From: a bacterium
GTDB taxonomy: Bacteria > Patescibacteriota > Minisyncoccia > Minisyncoccales > JAGLPU01
Direction: 5' to 3'
Length of the DNA stretch: 12,786 bases
Assembly (NCBI GenBank): GCA_030594935.1
Contig: JAUVEE010000019.1
Coordinates: 1-12,786, forward strand
The position numbers and the translations under genes are program-made. Each line of letters opens with the position of its first letter. Positions within the stretch are counted from its first letter, which is position 1. Under the pieces are notes generated by a model. It searched no databases, was not told the DNA's origin, and saw only the letters and a program-made list of their open reading frames with translations. Positions 10,997-12,786 of this stretch are shown one piece after another.

Positions 10997-12786
10997 ATGC
11001 CAAAGTATCCCATTGAAAAAACCAGAGACATCGGAATCATCGCTCACATAGACGCCGGAAAGACAACCGTATCAGAACGGATCCTTTTCTATACCGGAAT
11101 TTCCCATAAGATCGGGGAAGTGCACGAAGGAGAAGCGATCATGGACTGGATGGAGCAGGAGCAGGAAAGAGGAATCACCATTACCTCCGCGGCTACCACT
11201 TGTTTCTGGAAAGTTGACGGAGAAGAATATCGTTTTAATATTATTGACACTCCGGGACATATTGATTTTACCGTGGAAGTGCAGAGGTCTCTCAGGGTTC
11301 TGGACGGCGCGGTAGTGGTTTTTGACGGCGTGGCCGGAGTAGAGCCCCAATCGGAAACGGTCTGGCGCCAAGCGGACAAATTCAATGTTCCGCGGATTTG
11401 TTTTGTTAATAAGCTGGATAGAATGGGCGCTGATTTTGACAAGGCTTTTGATTCAATTCTGCAAAAGCTTTCTCCCAATGCCGTTGCCATGCAAATGCCG
11501 ATCGGCTTGGAAGAAAACCTGAAAGGAGTGGTTGACTTCTTAACCATGAAAGCCTTGCGCTTTGAAGGTGATTTTGGAGAAAACATCAAAGAAGAAGAAA
11601 TACCGGCTGAATTATTGGAAAAAGCCAAAGGAATGAGAGCAAAGCTGGTGGAAAAGATTGCCGGCGAGGACGAAAGGCTCTTGGAAAAATATTTGAACGA
11701 CCAAGAAATTTCTCTGGAAGAACTAAAAGCGGCTTTAAGAAAAGCGGTTATAGACTATAAGCTGATACCGGTATTCTGCGGTTCAGCTTTAAAGAACAAC
11801 GGTATTCAGCCTTTATTGGACGCTGTTTGCTATTATCTGCCCAGCCCGACCGATCTGCCGCCGGTGGAAGGAAACAACCCCAATACCAATAAAGTTGAAA
11901 AAAGAGTATCAAGCGATGCCGACCCTTTTGCCGCTTTAGTGTTTAAAGTGGCCACTGATCCTTTTGTGGGAACTTTGAACTATTTCCGGGTTTATTCCGG
12001 AACTTTGAAAAAAGGCTCTTATGTTTTAAACTCAATGACCGGAGAAAAAGAAAGGATCGGCCGGATATTAAGAATGCATGCGGCCGAACGAGAAGAAGTG
12101 GACGAGCTTTTTGCCGGAGACATCGCGGCCACGGTGGGCTTGAAAAACACTACCACCGGGCACACTCTTTGTGATGAGAATCAGCCGATTGTTTTGGAAG
12201 AGATCAGCTTTCCGGCTCCGGTTATTTCCATTCGCATTGAGCCTAAAACCAAGGCTGACCAGGAAAAAATGGGAATGGCCTTAAAGAAACTGACTGATGA
12301 AGACCCCACTTTCAGGGTCAAGGGAGACCAAGAAACCGGAGAAACGATCATTTCCGGCATGGGGGAGCTGCATTTGGAGATTATTTGCGACCGGTTGAAA
12401 AGAGAGTTCCAAGTGGAAGCCAATGTTGGCAAGCCCCAAGTGGCTTACCGGGAAACGATCAGGCAGGAAGCGCAAGCGGAAACCAAATATGCCAAGCAGT
12501 CCGGAGGAAGAGGACAATACGGACATGTTTATCTTAGAATCGAGCCGCAGGAAAGAGGCAAGGGCTTTGAATTTATCGATGCGATCAAGGGAGGAGTTAT
12601 TCCCAAAGAATACATTCCGGCCGTGGAAAAAGGTGTTAAAGAAGCAATGGATAAAGGAGTGGTTGCCGGCTATCAATTGATTGACATGAATGTCACCTTG
12701 TATGACGGTTCTTATCATGAAGTGGATTCTTCAGAAATTGCCTTCAAGATCGCCGGGTCAATGGCTTTGCAGGAAGCGGTCAGAAG
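10997..12786 (+). CDS. fusA: Elongation factor G, 3' truncated by window edge
   Basis: The frame is open from ATG 10997 to the right edge: 596 codons plus two bases, of about 690-700 in the complete protein. EF-G is a cytosolic GTPase that moves tRNAs and mRNA through the ribosome after peptide bond formation. GTPase motifs: AHIDAGKT (16-23), RGITI (58-62) as the switch I part, DTPGH (84-88), NKLD (138-141) and a GSAL (about 263). Further on, domain II ([20 protein letters not shown]), domain III with [12 protein letters not shown], and domain IV with [10 protein letters not shown] and [23 protein letters not shown] are visible. The start [23 protein letters not shown] matches the family N terminus. 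No clear Shine-Dalgarno site precedes the ATG. The missing part is domain V and the end of domain IV. Confidence 0.97.
   Translation, partial: MPKYPIEKTRDIGIIAHIDAGKTTVSERILFYTGISHKIGEVHEGEAIMDWMEQEQERGITITSAATTCFWKVDGEEYRFNIIDTPGHIDFTVEVQRSLRVLDGAVVVFDGVAGVEPQSETVWRQADKFNVPRICFVNKLDRMGADFDKAFDSILQKLSPNAVAMQMPIGLEENLKGVVDFLTMKALRFEGDFGENIKEEEIPAELLEKAKGMRAKLVEKIAGEDERLLEKYLNDQEISLEELKAALRKAVIDYKLIPVFCGSALKNNGIQPLLDAVCYYLPSPTDLPPVEGNNPNTNKVEKRVSSDADPFAALVFKVATDPFVGTLNYFRVYSGTLKKGSYVLNSMTGEKERIGRILRMHAAEREEVDELFAGDIAATVGLKNTTTGHTLCDENQPIVLEEISFPAPVISIRIEPKTKADQEKMGMALKKLTDEDPTFRVKGDQETGETIISGMGELHLEIICDRLKREFQVEANVGKPQVAYRETIRQEAQAETKYAKQSGGRGQYGHVYLRIEPQERGKGFEFIDAIKGGVIPKEYIPAVEKGVKEAMDKGVVAGYQLIDMNVTLYDGSYHEVDSSEIAFKIAGSMALQEAVR

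Noticed and set aside
11072..11628. Two long - strand ORFs
   Set aside because: They lie antisense to fusA, whose reading frame is intact and matches EF-G throughout.
1..12786. Recoding of TGA, CRISPR arrays, insertion sequences, prophage or toxin-antitoxin genes
   Set aside because: TGA ends several genes normally, and no repeat array, transposase or toxin family was seen on either strand.

Overview
The window looks like part of a streamlined bacterial chromosome from the Candidate Phyla Radiation (Patescibacteria), most likely Parcubacteria-like. The basis is indirect: a DUF5679-type zinc ribbon common in those genomes, a minimal SUF-type iron-sulfur pair, a stand-alone ComEC-like hydrolase, short overlapping genes, short intergenic gaps and several apparently leaderless starts. 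TGA is used as an ordinary stop (for example at 1088-1090, 1959-1961 and 9522-9524), so the standard bacterial code applies and lineages that recode UGA are unlikely. No mobile element, CRISPR array or phage gene is visible.

Region 1 (1-3490, + strand) is a tight five-gene operon, open at the left edge: a YjbQ-type protein, a SufC-like ATPase, a short SufB/SufD-like scaffold, a family 4 uracil-DNA glycosylase that should carry a [4Fe-4S] cluster, and a ThiD2-ThiE fusion. It joins iron-sulfur assembly, an iron-sulfur DNA repair enzyme and late thiamine-phosphate synthesis. Region 2 (3491-6217) has an unrecognised 123-residue protein, the DUF5679 zinc ribbon (4070-4228), a membrane-anchored ComEC-like metallo-beta-lactamase-fold protein, and a large adenylate-kinase-like protein that overlaps it.

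Region 3 (6218-6578) has no ordinary gene but is dense in signals. A near-consensus extended -10 promoter, an RNA of about 170 nt that can fold into a rod, and an intrinsic terminator form a self-contained unit, which is the best candidate for something undescribed here. A second near-consensus promoter and a 50-nt hairpin then lead into a TPR protein (6579-7364). Region 4 (7365-8550, - strand) has a shikimate-kinase-like P-loop protein, tRNA-Pro(GGG) and ribosomal protein bL28.

Region 5 (8551-12786, mostly + strand) has a small two-helix membrane protein, a site-2 protease, then rpsL and rpsG, a small unrecognised gene on the opposite strand, and fusA, which runs off the right edge. Thus the str cluster (S12, S7, EF-G) is present but split, with a divergent promoter region between the small gene and fusA. 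Promoters, terminators and folds were read by eye; none was computed.
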